Of a DNA stretch of 64,000 bases, positions 1 through 12,426 are shown in pieces. Numbering within the stretch: position 1 is the first letter of the stretch; each line of letters starts with the position of its first letter. The translations under genes and the position numbers were made by a program. The notes under the pieces are model-generated. The model was not told where the DNA came from and did no database searches. It worked only from the letters and a program-made list of their open reading frames with translations. Source of the stretch: Polydactylus sextarius (Eukaryota; Chordata; Actinopteri; Polynemidae); assembly GCA_016801845.1 (NCBI GenBank), contig CM028925.1:930001-994000 (forward strand). The letters are read 5' to 3'.

Positions 1-850
1 TTTTAAAACTTTGCGGGGTTTGATAAGCTCTGATTAAAGGGATCTTTAAGGGACTCTTCAACACCTGGTGCTTCCGTGTGTTGAAGGAGAGCTAGAACTT
101 CAGGTGATAATTGTGCTCCCAGCCTGAACATATAAATTGTTTGCTCTCCATTTTCTTTCCCACCAATTAGAGACGTCTGCGGTGGCAGAGCCACCACATT
201 GCACTCTTGGACCTTCATCAACGGGGGGATGAGGCGATTCTCTTGCTTGTGTGAAATGGTGCTGGCAGTCTCCGCCGCTCGCATTCATTCCCCACATAAA
301 CTCCTCTTTTTTTTTTCTTTCTTTCTTTCTTTTTTTTTTTTTGCGGTTTCCTCCCCCGGCGATACAGACAGCACAATAGTCTCACTGAGCGGTGACGATT
401 AACACATAAAAGCGACACGGGGAATCTCGCTGCTAGATACTAGCGCACATGAGAGGGCAAAGCATTCATACCATGCCAAGAACTTCAGTGGGAGCCCTCT
501 CTATCTGATTGGTGATCTTTTGTTTTGGCGTTGCCCTCAATTCGGGGGAACGTGCCCAATCAGATTACGGAGAGGGAGGCAGAGCGAGACGACAATCGCT
601 GTTTTCTATTTACTCCATGTATCTCCAAACGGCTTCACTTAAGGCAGCCACAGATAAGTCAAGTCTCCATCTCAAATCTTCAACTTTTACACCCCCCCTC
701 CACCCCCGCCACCACGATCCCTCGACTGCTTTCCTTCCTCCCTCGAGCAGATGTGTTGTTTTGTTGCATAGTAGTGCTCAGACACTGAAGTTGGATTGAA
801 TACAATCAGATATTCTCATGTTTTTGTTTTTTTTTTTGTTTTTTTTTCAG
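1..850. other. Non-coding block, no gene seen
   Basis: Mixed-composition sequence with no convincing coding frame. It contains a T/CTTT tract near 306-342 and a C-rich stretch near 690-705. Open frames here are short and overlap on both strands, which argues against coding. I see no mobile element or RNA gene. Confidence 0.6.
306..342. repeat. Poly-T / (CTTT)n tract
   Basis: A run of T interrupted by four CTTT units, then a pure T run. This is a simple low-complexity tract. Confidence 0.9.
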
Positions 851-883
851 TCCAGAACTTCAAGCGCTAGTTTTAAGCGACAG

Positions 884-1300
884 GTAATGGAGGAAATCGG
901 TCTCTTGTCGACAAAATAAGAGCTCAAAGTGGAGCTCCCATCCAAACCACCTTCTGTTTTTCTATATATCGGAGCGGTTGGTGTGTAAAGCAGTGACAAC
1001 ACACACACATACACACACACGCAAGGTGTTTTATAATGACTCCAAACACTGTGAACATGCAGAGAGCAAAAAGATCTGTTGGCTGGTGGTGAAAAGTTAA
1101 TATCTACTTGATAATAGTGATAACATACCAAAAAAATAAACAGTTAACATTTCAAATGTGGCTGCAGTAAACTCATAAATATATATGATAACTAGCTCCT
1201 GACGATGTTCCTCTGATTAACTGATGTACATCTTCATTTTTAAACATTAACACCATTAACAGTTAAATCTTTGACGAGACCAAACCAAAAAAAAAAAAAA
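884..1300. repeat. Non-coding block with CA repeat and A19 run
   Basis: An imperfect CA repeat lies at about 998-1022 and an A run at 1287-1305. The rest is unique-looking AT-rich sequence with no supported gene. Confidence 0.7.
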
Positions 1301-1305
1301 AAAAA

Positions 1306-1881
1306 CTAGAGTGAGTGATGTGTGCGTGTGAATCATCAGTAGCCGTGTCAATTTTCCATCCCGAACTGGTCACAAGTTTCAGTTGTGATGTGAAGCAGGT
1401 TCAGGTAAGATGCTCAACTTCCTCCTTTTTTTCGAATTTTTTTATTCATTTATTTATTTTTTTTAACGCCTGAACAAACTGAGGCGTTTATATCTTAGAA
1501 ATAGAAACGATGTGCATTTACATGAATACAGTTAATGTCACGTTACATCTTTTTCCATTTGCACCATATGGTCCAATCACTTTACAGACGTGACATTAAA
1601 GACGTACGTGTGTGTACATATATGCAAATGAGCGCATATTTTATGTTATATATGTTAATGACGATCTAATGTGATTACGTGCGTACATATTAGTGTCACT
1701 AATGAATTAATATCAGATGATAATGATGACATTAGAACATTGTATTTATACATATGTTGAAGACTTGCAAACACGTATATTTACGATCCAGTGCAATGTG
1801 CCATTTGTATTATATGTTTTGTGTATATATATATATATATCATGCAATGAAGTTGGTTTATAGACGTCAACATATGGAAAA
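1306..1881. other. AT-rich non-coding block
   Basis: Strongly AT-rich sequence with no coding frame of note. It holds the perfect palindrome ACCATATGGT near 1564-1573 and a TA repeat at 1824-1840, just upstream of the hairpin cluster. Confidence 0.6.
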
Positions 1882-1995
1882 GAAATTTCAGATTAATTAT
1901 TTAATCTGAAATTTCCATGAAATATTTAATTTCATGGAACAAAGATTCAACAGCAACAAAAACAAACCTGTTGAATATTAATATATATAATATTT
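1882..1995. repeat. Cluster of adjacent perfect hairpins
   Basis: Three perfect inverted repeats follow each other almost without gaps. A 15-bp stem (1882-1896 with 1901-1915) has a 4-nt TTAT loop. A 9-bp stem (1915-1923 with 1929-1937) has a 5-nt loop. A 9-bp stem (1945-1953 with 1968-1976) has a 14-nt loop. A weaker AATATT pair follows at about 1974-1995. The arms differ in sequence, so this is not a tandem repeat of one hairpin. It could be a cruciform-prone site, a decayed foldback element, or the result of template-switch mutation. A small-RNA precursor is possible, but the stems are short for a typical pre-miRNA. Confidence 0.85.
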
Positions 1996-2166
1996 GTACT
2001 AAAATACAATATGCTAATATTTGGAGAAAAAAATTGGAAAAAGTTGGAAAAAACTTGCGTCTGATTGTTACAAAAGAGAAAAGTGACGCGATGAGTCAGT
2101 CTTCCTTTTTTTTTTTTCTTTTACAGTAAACGTCTGGATGTGATAACCTGTTACATAATCGTCTTC

Positions 2167-2211
<45 letters not shown>

Positions 2212-2326
2212 AAATAAATAAATAATAATTATTACAATTAGTGGTTTACAGGTTTGTCACTATACCAGTGGGAGTAACGACGTTCCTCGTTTGTTTTATT
2301 AACGTATTATTTGGGATTGAGAACTG

Positions 2327-2366
<40 letters not shown>

Positions 2367-2452
2367 CAATTTAACAAAATAAAGACAAATATGAAACGCA
2401 GTGATTAGATAAGGAAATTATTAGGACAAGTTATTAGTTATCACAGCTTCCT
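1996..2452. repeat. AT-rich block with (TA)n and A31
   Basis: Contains a T run near 2106-2120, a pure TA repeat at 2170-2206 and a 31-base A run at 2332-2362. The remainder is AT-rich with no coding signal. Confidence 0.85.
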
Positions 2453-2552
2453 CAAACAAACAAACAAACAAAAAAAAAAAAAATCCTCATTATTCCAGTG
2501 AGGAATTTTAACATAATTGATTTTTTTTTTTTTCTGTTTGTTTGTTTGTTTT
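2453..2552. repeat. 31-bp inverted repeat of (CAAA)n plus poly-A, nested hairpin
   Basis: The left arm (2453-2483) is four CAAA units running into an A run. The right arm (2521-2552) is its near-exact reverse complement, a T run followed by GTTT units. The 37-nt spacer itself holds a stem, TCCTCA (2484-2489) pairing with TGAGGA (2499-2504). The whole can fold into a long A:T-rich stem. Either a foldback element, or a simple repeat inverted by a local event. Confidence 0.85.
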
Positions 2553-2583
2553 AGATGTAGAAATGATGCTGTTCCGAGCAGAT

Positions 2584-2617
<34 letters not shown>

Positions 2618-2639
2618 CGTGTGTGTGTGTGTGTGTGTG
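2584..2639. repeat. (TC)n(TG)n compound microsatellite
   Basis: A TC repeat to about 2602 is followed directly by a TG repeat with one GC interruption. Confidence 0.95.
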
Positions 2640-3216
2640 GGAGGAGATCCAGACTGTACTGACTGACTAGTTCTGGAGGTTTTCGTGTTGGTGCGTCCGC
2701 TTCACTAAACGACCGACTGACGACACGCGTGAGCTCGTCCTCTTCGCTCTCGCTTCTGATAATAATAACACATTTATATAATCATTTTTTCAAAGGTCAA
2801 ATGTGGCGACCCTGAAGACGACCGTTCCCCTTCCTCATCTGAACTCGACGGGAACCCTGACGACGCTGCAACGCGTCGAGAATCTGACTGAATATTTTAA
2901 TATTTTGGACGACAGCTGTTGAAAACGTCTTTTATTTTACACGCTAAATAACATTTCATGCCTAAACCCCTTAGAAATATAAAATATAACGCAAACTGTT
3001 TTATTTTATTTTATTTTTCAAGAAGCAAATACTGAATAGAGGAGAAAATCTAAATAAATATTTGTCAAATAAGAAATCCACAGTAGGGAATAGAATGACT
3101 GTGTGATAAATGTTGCAATTATTTAGAATTAAATGTAGCAAATTTCACTTAATAAAGACGTAAGAGTGCATTTATGTCTGTTTATTTATTTATTTTTTTA
3201 AGACTGTGAACATGTA

Positions 3217-3217
<1 letters not shown>
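2640..3217. other. Non-coding block, nothing recognised
   Basis: AT-rich in its second half. CpG-containing sequence at 2690-2880 has no motif I can place. No coding frame is supported. Confidence 0.5.
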
Positions 3218-3294
<77 letters not shown>

Positions 3295-3370
3295 TCTGTG
3301 TATTTGACACCGGAGCATATTTTAGTATCTTTAATAGAATTAAAAAAAAAAAAAAAAAAAACACACACAC
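3218..3370. repeat. (TG)n(AG)n microsatellite and poly-A/(CA)n
   Basis: A TG repeat to about 3258 runs directly into an AG repeat to about 3294. An A run at 3342-3360 continues into a short CA repeat. Peptides read through here are low-complexity artefacts. Confidence 0.95.
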
Positions 3371-3777
3371 AAAAATCTGTATTAGATTTGGAGCGAAACG
3401 AGCGTCTGACGTGCCGATAACGACGCCAGCGTCAGTCTGTTCTGTCTAAATGCTGCGTATTGTTAAATCTGATGGCGCTCGTGCCAAAATATTCCAAATA
3501 TTCAGCGTTCAGCCCAGATCTTTTCATTTCTTTATTATTTTTTTTTTCTCCTCATTATGGGAGAAAAAAGCCTTGATATTCAATTCAGACCGTCACTGGA
3601 GGAGCTTTAAGGCTGCAGAATAACAGCTAAAACAGTAAAAGTTTTTTTTTGTTTTGTTTTGTTTTTTTTAATTTGAAATCTTTATTTATTTATTTATTTG
3701 TTTGTTTGTGCGCGTGTGTGATGAAAACTAAGCGGCGGGCAGTTTTTTCAGCTGCAGCAGCAGAAAGCAGCAGCGGT

Positions 3778-3779
<2 letters not shown>

Positions 3780-3814
<35 letters not shown>
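3780..3814. repeat. T35 homopolymer
   Basis: An uninterrupted 35-base T run, the longest homopolymer I count in the window. Its exact length is uncertain in any assembly. Confidence 0.9.
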
Positions 3815-3815
<1 letters not shown>

Positions 3816-4075
3816 GAGGCTGAGCAGCAACGGTGAGAGACGGGTTTTAAACTGTAGGGTGCAGCAGTCGTCTTTCAAACAGGACGCGAGCTGGAAGCAG
3901 CCGCAGAAGCCGAGAGGAGCCGAGAGCCGAGAGACGGAGGTGGAGGAGCGGAGCGAGGCCTCGAACATAAGAAGCACTAATGCTCCGAAATGAAGAGGAG
4001 GGAGTGGAGAGAGATAGAGAGAGAGAGGGAGGAGAGAGGAGAGAGGAGGAGGAGGGGGGGGTGATGTGTAATTAC
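3815..4075. other. Purine- and CpG-rich stretch with (GA)n
   Basis: GC-richer than its surroundings, with AGCCGAGAG-type direct repeats near 3900-3950, then GA-rich sequence to about 4065. It could be mistaken for a 5' untranslated exon. I see no promoter elements or splice donor that would support that. Confidence 0.4.
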
Positions 4076-5400
4076 AGACTACATACCAACACCCCCGTTG
4101 TAATTTACATTACTTGATGTCATGGAAAAATATTAGATGAAGATTGTTTTTATCCGCACGACGGTAACACGACGGAGGGAATCCAGGCGAGTGATGCAGG
4201 ATGGGAATTTGCTCACACACACACACACACACACACATATCTAACAGGCCACTTGACCACTTAAGTTGCAGTGATTACGCCATTAACTGACACGAACCTT
4301 CAGCCAATTCGCAGCATCAGCGGTGATGCGGCCAATCGCAGCTCGACGCCGCTGCACACGTCCTCTCCGTTTCACTCTTACTACGTCTCTATTTCCCTTA
4401 GCCTGTAGCACGACTTTAAGCTTTTTGTTTTATGCCATTAAAACGCGTTTCGACAGTTTCTCTTTCTCCCTCTTTCTGTTTTAAAAGCTAAAACGGGACG
4501 AGCCGATACACTCGGCAACATAACCCCGGGTCTATATTTACACCAGGGCGGTCGGAGGAGGTTGAGTGTTGTGTCGTTTCCAAACCAGCAGCAAAAACTT
4601 TTCAGGTTCAGAACAACAGCTGCAAGGACCAAAGCTGACACTGCTGAATTATTATGTTTAGAGAAAAAGAAAAAAAAAAGAAAAGAAAAAAAAAAAGTGG
4701 AATCAAATCATCTCGTTCTGTGAAGTAAAAAGAGTAAAAACTCCCTGCAGATGATTTGACTTAACAGAAAAAAAAGAAAAATACCTGCAGCATTAGATTA
4801 AACAGAACAGGTCAGTCTCATACATATCACGTATAACTGGCTGAACGTGAACGCATCACAGCCTCGGCCTGGTTACAGATTACGAGGAAGTAGCTGCTAA
4901 TCCGGCGGCGCTTCACTCAGAGGGCGTTTGAGCGTTTGGAGACGCGTTCGAAGCGTGATGTAAAGTCGTGAGCGAGCGAACCGGAGGATTTATCGATTTT
5001 TTTTTTTCAGTGAAAGTTTATTCCCCAAGTCAATCGCCGCCGAATCACGTCGGTGAAAGTTTGATGCGATGAGGAAGTTACATCAGGAAGAAATGTCTTT
5101 TTCAAATGTGTCTTCTATCTGTCATTATCATGTTTGGAAACAAAAATAATTCAATCATTATTAAATCTATTAAAAAAAAAAAAATGTTTTGTCACTACTA
5201 ACTGTGTGTTTTCGACAAAGATCCTCATTTTGAAAAAGTTTTTAAAAAATGTAAATTTGCAATCATCAGTCATTTTTGCCTCATCATCATCATCAACATT
5301 ATAATTAGATAGAAAATTAGATGTAGAGCTTCCATATTGTGGACATACTGATCATAATGGAAATAAACAAAAACAAACAAACACCAGTAAATTCATGGTT
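4076..5400. other. Non-coding block with CA repeat and A-rich tract
   Basis: A CA repeat lies at 4213-4237 and an A-rich tract with single G interruptions at about 4660-4697. The remainder looks unique. No gene or mobile element is supported. Confidence 0.55.
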
Positions 5401-5794
5401 CTGGAAAAAAAAAAAGAAAAAAGAAAAAGAAGATGATCCCTCCTCATTCATCACACACACATATGGGAAATGAAATTTCAATTTGATTGAATGCTTTCAA
5501 TTTAAAAGTCAGTCTTTGGGCTTCCATACCCAAAGGCCAACCGGGGCATATGAACACATCCTTTTTTTTTTTTTTGCCACAGCGCTCTTTACCTTTTCAT
5601 CTTCTCACCCCCCCCCCCTCCCCCAACCTCCTACCCCCCCACCGCCACCGATCGCCACCTGCACAACGCAAAAAAAAGTAGAGCGCAGTTTAAGCGCGCA
5701 GTCCACAAATGACGTCCACGGTGGCTGTCACATGAAGAAGACACATTAGTAAATAACAGCGGGTTGATAACGGTGAAAATGCACCATCAAATGT
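5401..5794. repeat. Low-complexity A-, T- and C-rich block
   Basis: A-rich tract at 5404-5435, T run near 5562-5575, and a C-dominated tract at about 5609-5650. The predicted peptides here are proline-rich artefacts of the C tract. Confidence 0.7.
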
Positions 5795-6000
5795 ACTTCA
5801 TAATGCTTTACGGCTGCCATTCGCTGACATTTATATATCACTTTTTAGTGGCGGGCCAATGAAACGCCGGCTTTGAAATAAAGTCGGCCATGATTCATGT
5901 CTCTGCTGTGTCAGTCTTACATTAATATTATGACCGTATCCATCATGTCGGCCATCTATAATGAACAGATGCTGTAAAACACAATTTGGCATGACAAGAA
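5795..6000. promoter_or_regulatory. Enhancer-like non-coding block (candidate CNE)
   Basis: Complex, repeat-free sequence between low-complexity blocks. It contains a CCAAT box within GGGCCAATGAAAC (about 5855-5867), ATTAATATTATG near 5922-5933, and several TGATT/AATCA-type steps. The texture resembles vertebrate conserved non-coding elements. Conservation is inferred, not shown. Confidence 0.3.
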
Positions 6001-7128
6001 GGAGAGGTGGAGGGAGAGCGTTTCATCCACGCGGCGCACGGCCAGGCGGTGGAGCTCCAACCAGCGCCCGGTCGGGCGTTTTCTTTCGCTGATGAAATCC
6101 TTAAATACAAAATGATGTAGATCCCGTACTGAAACACCCCTGAACATGCAGTTATTTAAATATCTTAAAACTCAAAATTTATAAGGCAATTTAATCCCAG
6201 TTTTCATCTACATTTTAATGTCTTTTGACCTTCAAATCTAAAAAAAAAATCTCAACTCTCTTGACAGGAAAAAGATTTTGTATTTGACTTTATGGATTTG
6301 AGGCAGATTTTCCGATTTTTCAACTGGTCTCGATTATTTAAACGATTATATTAATAATGATGATGATGATGGGTTACCACGTCACCAAAACCTCAGGTTT
6401 GTGTCTGATTTTTGGATATTGTGCCCTTTCATGAGAATATCCTGCACATATAAGGTAAATCTTTCCTTGTCAATCATCTCACAATGACCTCAGGTGTCAC
6501 ACTTGTTGGATGTTGGTTGGGCTCCATATTAAGTCCAGTTTGAACTTCGAAGACTATACGTTATGATTTAGACAAACCTTTTAAACTGAGTTGAAGCATT
6601 TTTCAGCCGAATATCTGAGTCTTTTTACATATTTACAGAAAAAAAGCTTTATTTATTTATGCCGTCGTGACATCTCCCCAGGCTGCTGTGGTTAAATATC
6701 TACTGCGATCTACCGAAAGAAAGTCAGAGAAGAGTTTAAACTTCTAAAAACTTTTAGTCTTTTGTCCAAATCTGACTCATCTTTAGTAACAATGCCTGGT
6801 GGACATTTATTGATCCATCTTGACCTGAGCCCTAAAGAGAAAGCGTGAATCAAACTGATTCCATCTGTTGAAGAAATACGGTGAACGTTTCGGTGTTTTG
6901 TTTCCTTTTTGCGTAGCTCCATCACGGCAGACAACAGCTTTGTACTGTTTCCGTCATCAATCCTCAAGAAATCTGAGATCGTCGAGTTCACATCACACCC
7001 GACACCAAAAATACTCGTACCAAGCTCCAGCACTATATTTGAGCGGCAGCGTACTATTTTGTGGCCGAACCACAAGCGGCGGTTGTAGGTGTCTTCTGTC
7101 ATCTTACGTCGTGGGCAGACGCTTGGAC
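6001..7128. other. Non-coding block, nothing recognised
   Basis: Mixed-composition sequence with a short ATG repeat near 6356-6370. A 130-codon open frame on the minus strand (7102 to 6710) has an ATG start but no recognisable domain, and its length is ordinary for chance. Confidence 0.5.
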
Positions 7129-7454
7129 TTTTTTTTTTTTTTTTTTTCCCTCCTGTACGCCGTACGCTTGCAAACTCAAACAGATTCTTTTAGCGTTTTT
7201 TTTTTTTTTTTTTTTTTGCCAGATTTCACGCCGCATCTCAGCTGTGATTTCGACACTAAGATCGTTCTCCCACATCTGTTCAGTAGCCTCGTGTGATAAC
7301 GCAGGTGGCGGCAATCAGCGCCGACTCTAATATTTTGAAGAGGAATGGCTGTTTGTGTGTGTTTGCGCTGCAGAATGGCCAATAAAGCTCAACTGGGCTT
7401 CTAAAAAATGAAGTGCGAGTTAAAGTAGAGTCTGTTTTTTTTTTTTTTTTTTTT
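7129..7454. repeat. Three T runs
   Basis: T runs at 7129-7147, 7196-7217 and 7435-7454, with unremarkable sequence between them. Confidence 0.9.
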
Positions 7455-8014
7455 GATTCGAGGAGACGTTTTATTTATTCCTCTCCTTTAAAAACTGAAC
7501 GACACAAGCTGCCTGCTCGCGCGCTCTCAAGTTCACGCCGAACGGCAATCTTTTAATTCGTAAACATCCAGAGCTGCAATCAGTTCAGGTGAGAGGAAGA
7601 AATGGAAGCCTTCTCTGTGAAAGCAAAGAAAGAAATAATCCAATTATGTGTCTGATACTACACCAACCTCTACACCGTTACATCGCTCACTCTCGCTACA
7701 GTTTGCCATTTTAAAATGAACTATTTCAAAAAATGCTAATTTCCTAAATGTGTTTCCCCGACTGCATCGACAGCGCTGATGAAGGTGCACATTTCCCTCT
7801 CGCGACGCCTGCTGAAAATTACACACGGCCTTGTTTTGTATGCAAAGATACCTCCTTTGCTCAGGGAAATTTTTTTATTTGTACGCCGTCTTTCCCACTA
7901 ATGCAACAAATGAGAAATGGCGATCAGGGCCTCGGGAAACACTCGGGCCCCGTAAAACTGGCAACTGTGATGTTTGAGCATAAGCCATTCCTTTAAAAAA
8001 AAAAAAAAAAAAAA
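7455..8014. other. Non-coding block ending in A20
   Basis: Unique-looking sequence ending in an A run at about 7995-8014. No poly-A signal or target-site duplication was seen that would mark a retroposed copy. Confidence 0.5.
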
Positions 8015-11000
8015 GTGTTGATTCTCCATACCCCAATATTGACCGACCGTCTCTGTTTGATGTATGCATGCCCCCAATGCTCCCACCACCCCCACCCCTG
8101 CCATGCAAACCCAGTGTTTGGGCTTAACTTGTTAGTTCTGCTTCTGCTGATGCCCCGAGATATTAGTGTACGATTCGACTGCTGTGATGGACCGACCGAC
8201 CGTCTGTCTGTCCGTCTGAGAGTTTGCATGCGCTCGCTGATGGGTGACGGATGAACTGTAGCGCCTGGCAGCATCAACTCTGTCATGTTCATATCTTTAC
8301 GTTCAGCACGAATACATGTGTGCACGCGTGGATTCTGAAAAAGTGCCAAATATTTGGCTGCGTTTTTGGCTCATTAACGTCCATGAACTCTGGGCAATGG
8401 GGCTCAAAACATCAAATGCTTGGATCTGATTGGTTGAAGCTTTGATTCGCTCTCCCACCATTGTTTGTTAGAGCTCACAGCTTTGGAAATAACTTGACAG
8501 CAATGTGTTTTTTTCCAGAGACAATGTTCCAGTTTCTTGCCATAAAACCACAACAGTGGTGTTCACTGGAACTATCTAAAGAAATATGACAGTGAGCCTG
8601 TCCAAATAAAACCACACTATCTGCATGGCTAGGTGCCTTTAGAAATAATTGAGAAAACATGTTTTTATTGTGATGTGACTGAATAATAAATTTAAAGCCG
8701 AAAAACCACCAGGAAAGTGCAGTACGAGTCACAATCAAGAGCCTGAAAATGTATCATTTCGGAGTTAAAGATATTTACTGCAGAGCATCGGGGAGCAGCT
8801 GCGTCTCCGCTGGGACAGAGTGCTGTTATTAAAACAGAAATATCAACATAACAGATAGGTATCTCCTTCAGATTGAAGATAATCCCTGCTGAGGCTCGGA
8901 GAGAGAGACGTGCCCGTGAAGTTATCTCACTAGGAAAATATCCTTGTTTACTAAAGTGTCTGAACAGTGTAAACCTAATTACTCTGAACTAGGTCAGAAA
9001 TCTGCTACTGAGTAAAGAGTAATCAAACTGAATATTTAATGGTGTATGCTACCAACAAACGCGCTCACAGCCTGTACAGTATCTGTTTTTACCTTTGCCC
9101 AAACTGCTCACAGACTTCCTGCCCGTCTGTAATTCGTTAATCGAATCACCTGATGAGAGTTCTGCAGTCTGGTTGTGATAAAGAAGGAAAGAGGAGGGGG
9201 TCTCTATTAATAGATCAGTAGACTTGTGGCCTGCAGATGACAGGAAGAGGGGGCCTGTCATGAGGAATGCCTTTGTTATTCTCCATCCAGGGAGGAAATG
9301 AATTTCTTGTGATTTTTACAGAGATGCTGCCCGTAGGCGCAGGCGTCGCCTGGAGAAACCAACTGAAAGAGACAGGAGACTCCGCCGTTGATGATGTGAT
9401 GACGAACATGTTTCAGTCTTGAGTTGATCGGCCCCAAAGAGTTTGGACGAGGATGGGGTTTGGAGGGAGCTTCAGACCGAGGACGTATTGTGTCGTCATT
9501 TGATGTGTGCTGCTGGACGGCGATGAAGAGCAGGCTTTAGCTTTGAACGCAACAACTTCTCCACGACGGTTGCCATCTTTGATAGGTGCAGCCAAATGTT
9601 AAGCTACTGTATGTTCAGAAGCTGTAATGAGGCGTTCTAATGAAACCAGGAAGATAAAGCAGCAATTATTGATAAATCTACTGTCTCTGATGGATAATGA
9701 TGACCGTGTCCTATTTTAAAATATGCACAGTCCAGTTCATTTGTCCTTTCTAGTCAACTATTGTTCCTTGATACACTCTGGTTTAATTGGTGCTGAGATC
9801 CCTCCATTGTAAACGGAGCAGGGTGGGGCTGTTCACACCGAAATTACAAAGTCGATTACCATGATAATAAAATGTGTCCACTCGGTAAAGAGACCATGTG
9901 GTCTATGAAAGGACGGCCAGTTCCGCCAGCTCTTATTGGTGTAGTCTGGTTTGGCTGCGACTCCCCTTGTTCTTGGAACCGGTATCAAATGGCACATGAA
10001 CACTATAATCGGAGCAATTTTCCAAACATCTTCAACTTCCACTGCACAGAAACGGATCCAGGAGTGCGGCAACAAAACCGGGCCTTATGTCAACTTCTGA
10101 TTCCAAAACGTTAATGATCTAGATCAAAAGGAGCTTCAGAGACGACTCGCTTTTGTGTTTTGCGGGTCCTTTTCAAACGCTGCCTTTGAAGGTTGAACAC
10201 ATGCCCAGAAAATGGTTTGATTAAACAGGTATGTGGGATGGTTAAACATATTGAAGACACTAATTACTACTGAACGCTCTGTGGTGTGGGGCGCTGGATG
10301 AGGATGTGGAGGAGAGGCCGCCGGGCTCAGGTGGAAAAGCCGTTTTTGAAATCGAGTGGCTCCAACAAACACAATCTACATTGTTTCATATAAAATTAAT
10401 GTGATTTGTCTTCATTACGTCGCGAATGTGGGATTTTGTGTCAGCTTCTGAGACCCACATCCAGGCGTTTGTTTGTTTTTTAGGGTTAAGGGATGATAAA
10501 CACTTCTGGAAAAAGATCTTTAACTTTGAAAATGACCTTTTCATGTTTTTCCAGACCCGAAAAGGCTGAAAGCAGAGCTGATGGACCAGTGCGCTTAAAG
10601 TTTCGTCGACGAGAATTCTGTCAGTTTGCTACACTAACCGACACGTAATTCTCTGTTGGAACTTCTGGGTTCAGCCTCGTTGGGTTAGACTCTTTAAAAC
10701 ACATCAAAATGTCTCTGTCTTTGCCAAGCATCTACATAAAGGTGTGTTGCAAATAGCTTTGCAGAAAGATATAAAGAGTCGCAAATATGTTGTATTAGCC
10801 AGTGATGAACGAATTAAATGGCAGTAAATGAGGTGGAATTAGTCAGTATTCTGGACTTTGATTGCCCTGGGTCTTGGCTCTCAGGCTACAGACAGACACT
10901 TCTTGTAATATAACAGAAACCTTCAGCAAAAAGACATGAAACAGGGAGAGAATTGAAGGAAATAAAGCTGTTTTGGTTCTTCTTTAAATGACCAATTCAT

Positions 11001-12426
11001 TCAGTATCATTTCGTATGAACACAGAAATGTTGTCAGCTTGGCTAAAGAAACAAACCCACACCTACGTGACCTCTGACCTTTGTTGCAGTGTGAGCAGAT
11101 GACAACTTTTCTTCCATGTGGTGTTTGCAGTCTGGTGTTGACCTCTTGTATGAGCACTACATGTGTAATTACATTAAAACACTACACATGAATGCACAGA
11201 TGTGTAATTATTCATCGTTTCCAGCCATTTTGATTTAAATAAATCATAGGTGAGTCCTTCCTCTGACCCCCCTCGGCGTTTGACTTTGGTTTAGGTCCCT
11301 CTTTGCACGATTTCTCTGCTGTGATGTGGACCGAGAACGCTTTTGACACATCTCTCGAAACACACTTCTAATTTGTCCCCCAGGCGCTGGTTATGACGCG
11401 AGCTGACACTGAGGTCTGACAACATGACTTCTTTCCTCCTCTGGCCAAAGCTGCCGCAAAGCTGCAGCCTCACCCGCCTCCAGACTGGAGAATCGGGGTG
11501 TCTCACGATTGAGTTGTTCCCCTCCCCTTTTGGGACATCGGTTCGAATTAACGCCACCACCGTCTGACTCTTCAGGCATCGTCGCTGACAGCTGGAGCGC
11601 TCACACACACCAGGTGCTCCTGTCTCCGCCGAGGTGCCTATGACACCTACCTGTTTTTTAGCCCCCGACCTGTCAAGGGAGCCAGATTTAATTAACGTAA
11701 TGATCAAAGCAGGAAAAGCAAGTTTAGCCCTGAGGTAGCAATCCCAGTGAGCCACGCTCGCTTGCTAATTATTTAGCATTAAGGTAGACGGCACTTAGGC
11801 ATACATGACTACTTCAAAGATTTGATTGGGGTTTGGTTCGTTACAACAGCAAAGCGCCTGGAGGAGCCGGCGGTGACATCAAAACATCAGTGTGGATAAA
11901 TCTGCTGCTGTAAAGCGTCTCGCTCTCAGCCACCAGGTAACCTTTCTTTATCCTCTCTGACAACGCCCGCTCACAACAAACATCAGCCGTGTGAATTTAA
12001 ATGAAAGGACGCGGGGCAAGTTCGGCACGCGTCGAAGACGGAGATGAAAGTTTATTTTGGGGAGCTGGGAGGAGACGCTGAGTGCCCCTGACCGCAGTTT
12101 AAGGTGACCCCGAGGGACAGCGAAGCTGCTGCCACGGCTCGTCAGCTGTAGCCCCACGTGAACTCCAAGGGAAGGATGGGAAAAAAAAATACATAAATTA
12201 ACTGTTTTTAAGTGTATAAAATAATGATTTTAAGACCCCAGAAATGGCCTAAAGCAGGTGCGATGACTGCCTCCACTTCTCTGCAGCTGTTCTTTGCCGT
12301 TTTCACCCAAAACTTTGCCTCCAAGAAACATCCATTTAGCTGGGCTGTTACAAATAAATGAGGCAATTCTGATACAGATTAAGTCCTTTTCTCCTTCTCT
12401 TACTGCACATTTTTGTTTTCATAGAC
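8015..12426. other. 4.4-kb stretch poor in simple repeats, no gene seen
   Basis: Unlike most of the window, this stretch has no homopolymer above about 10 bases and no long microsatellite. There is only a short (ACCG)n/(TCTG)n patch near 8189-8218. The open frames, including a 154-codon one on the minus strand at 11755-11291, have no recognisable domains. The sequence may be old single-copy intergenic or intronic DNA. Short ATTA-rich patches near 8620-8690 and 11160-11240 are not distinctive enough to call. Confidence 0.5.

Noticed and set aside
851..883. 33-nt segment between TTTTTTCAG and CAG/GTAATG
   Set aside because: Two frames are open, the length is tiny, and the acceptor tract is a generic T run of which the window has dozens.
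10480..10492. Telomere-like TTAGGGTTAAGGG
   Set aside because: Only two imperfect units; not an interstitial telomere array.
11291..11755. 154-codon minus-strand open frame
   Set aside because: No low complexity, but also no domain, no splice context that fits, and an unexceptional length.
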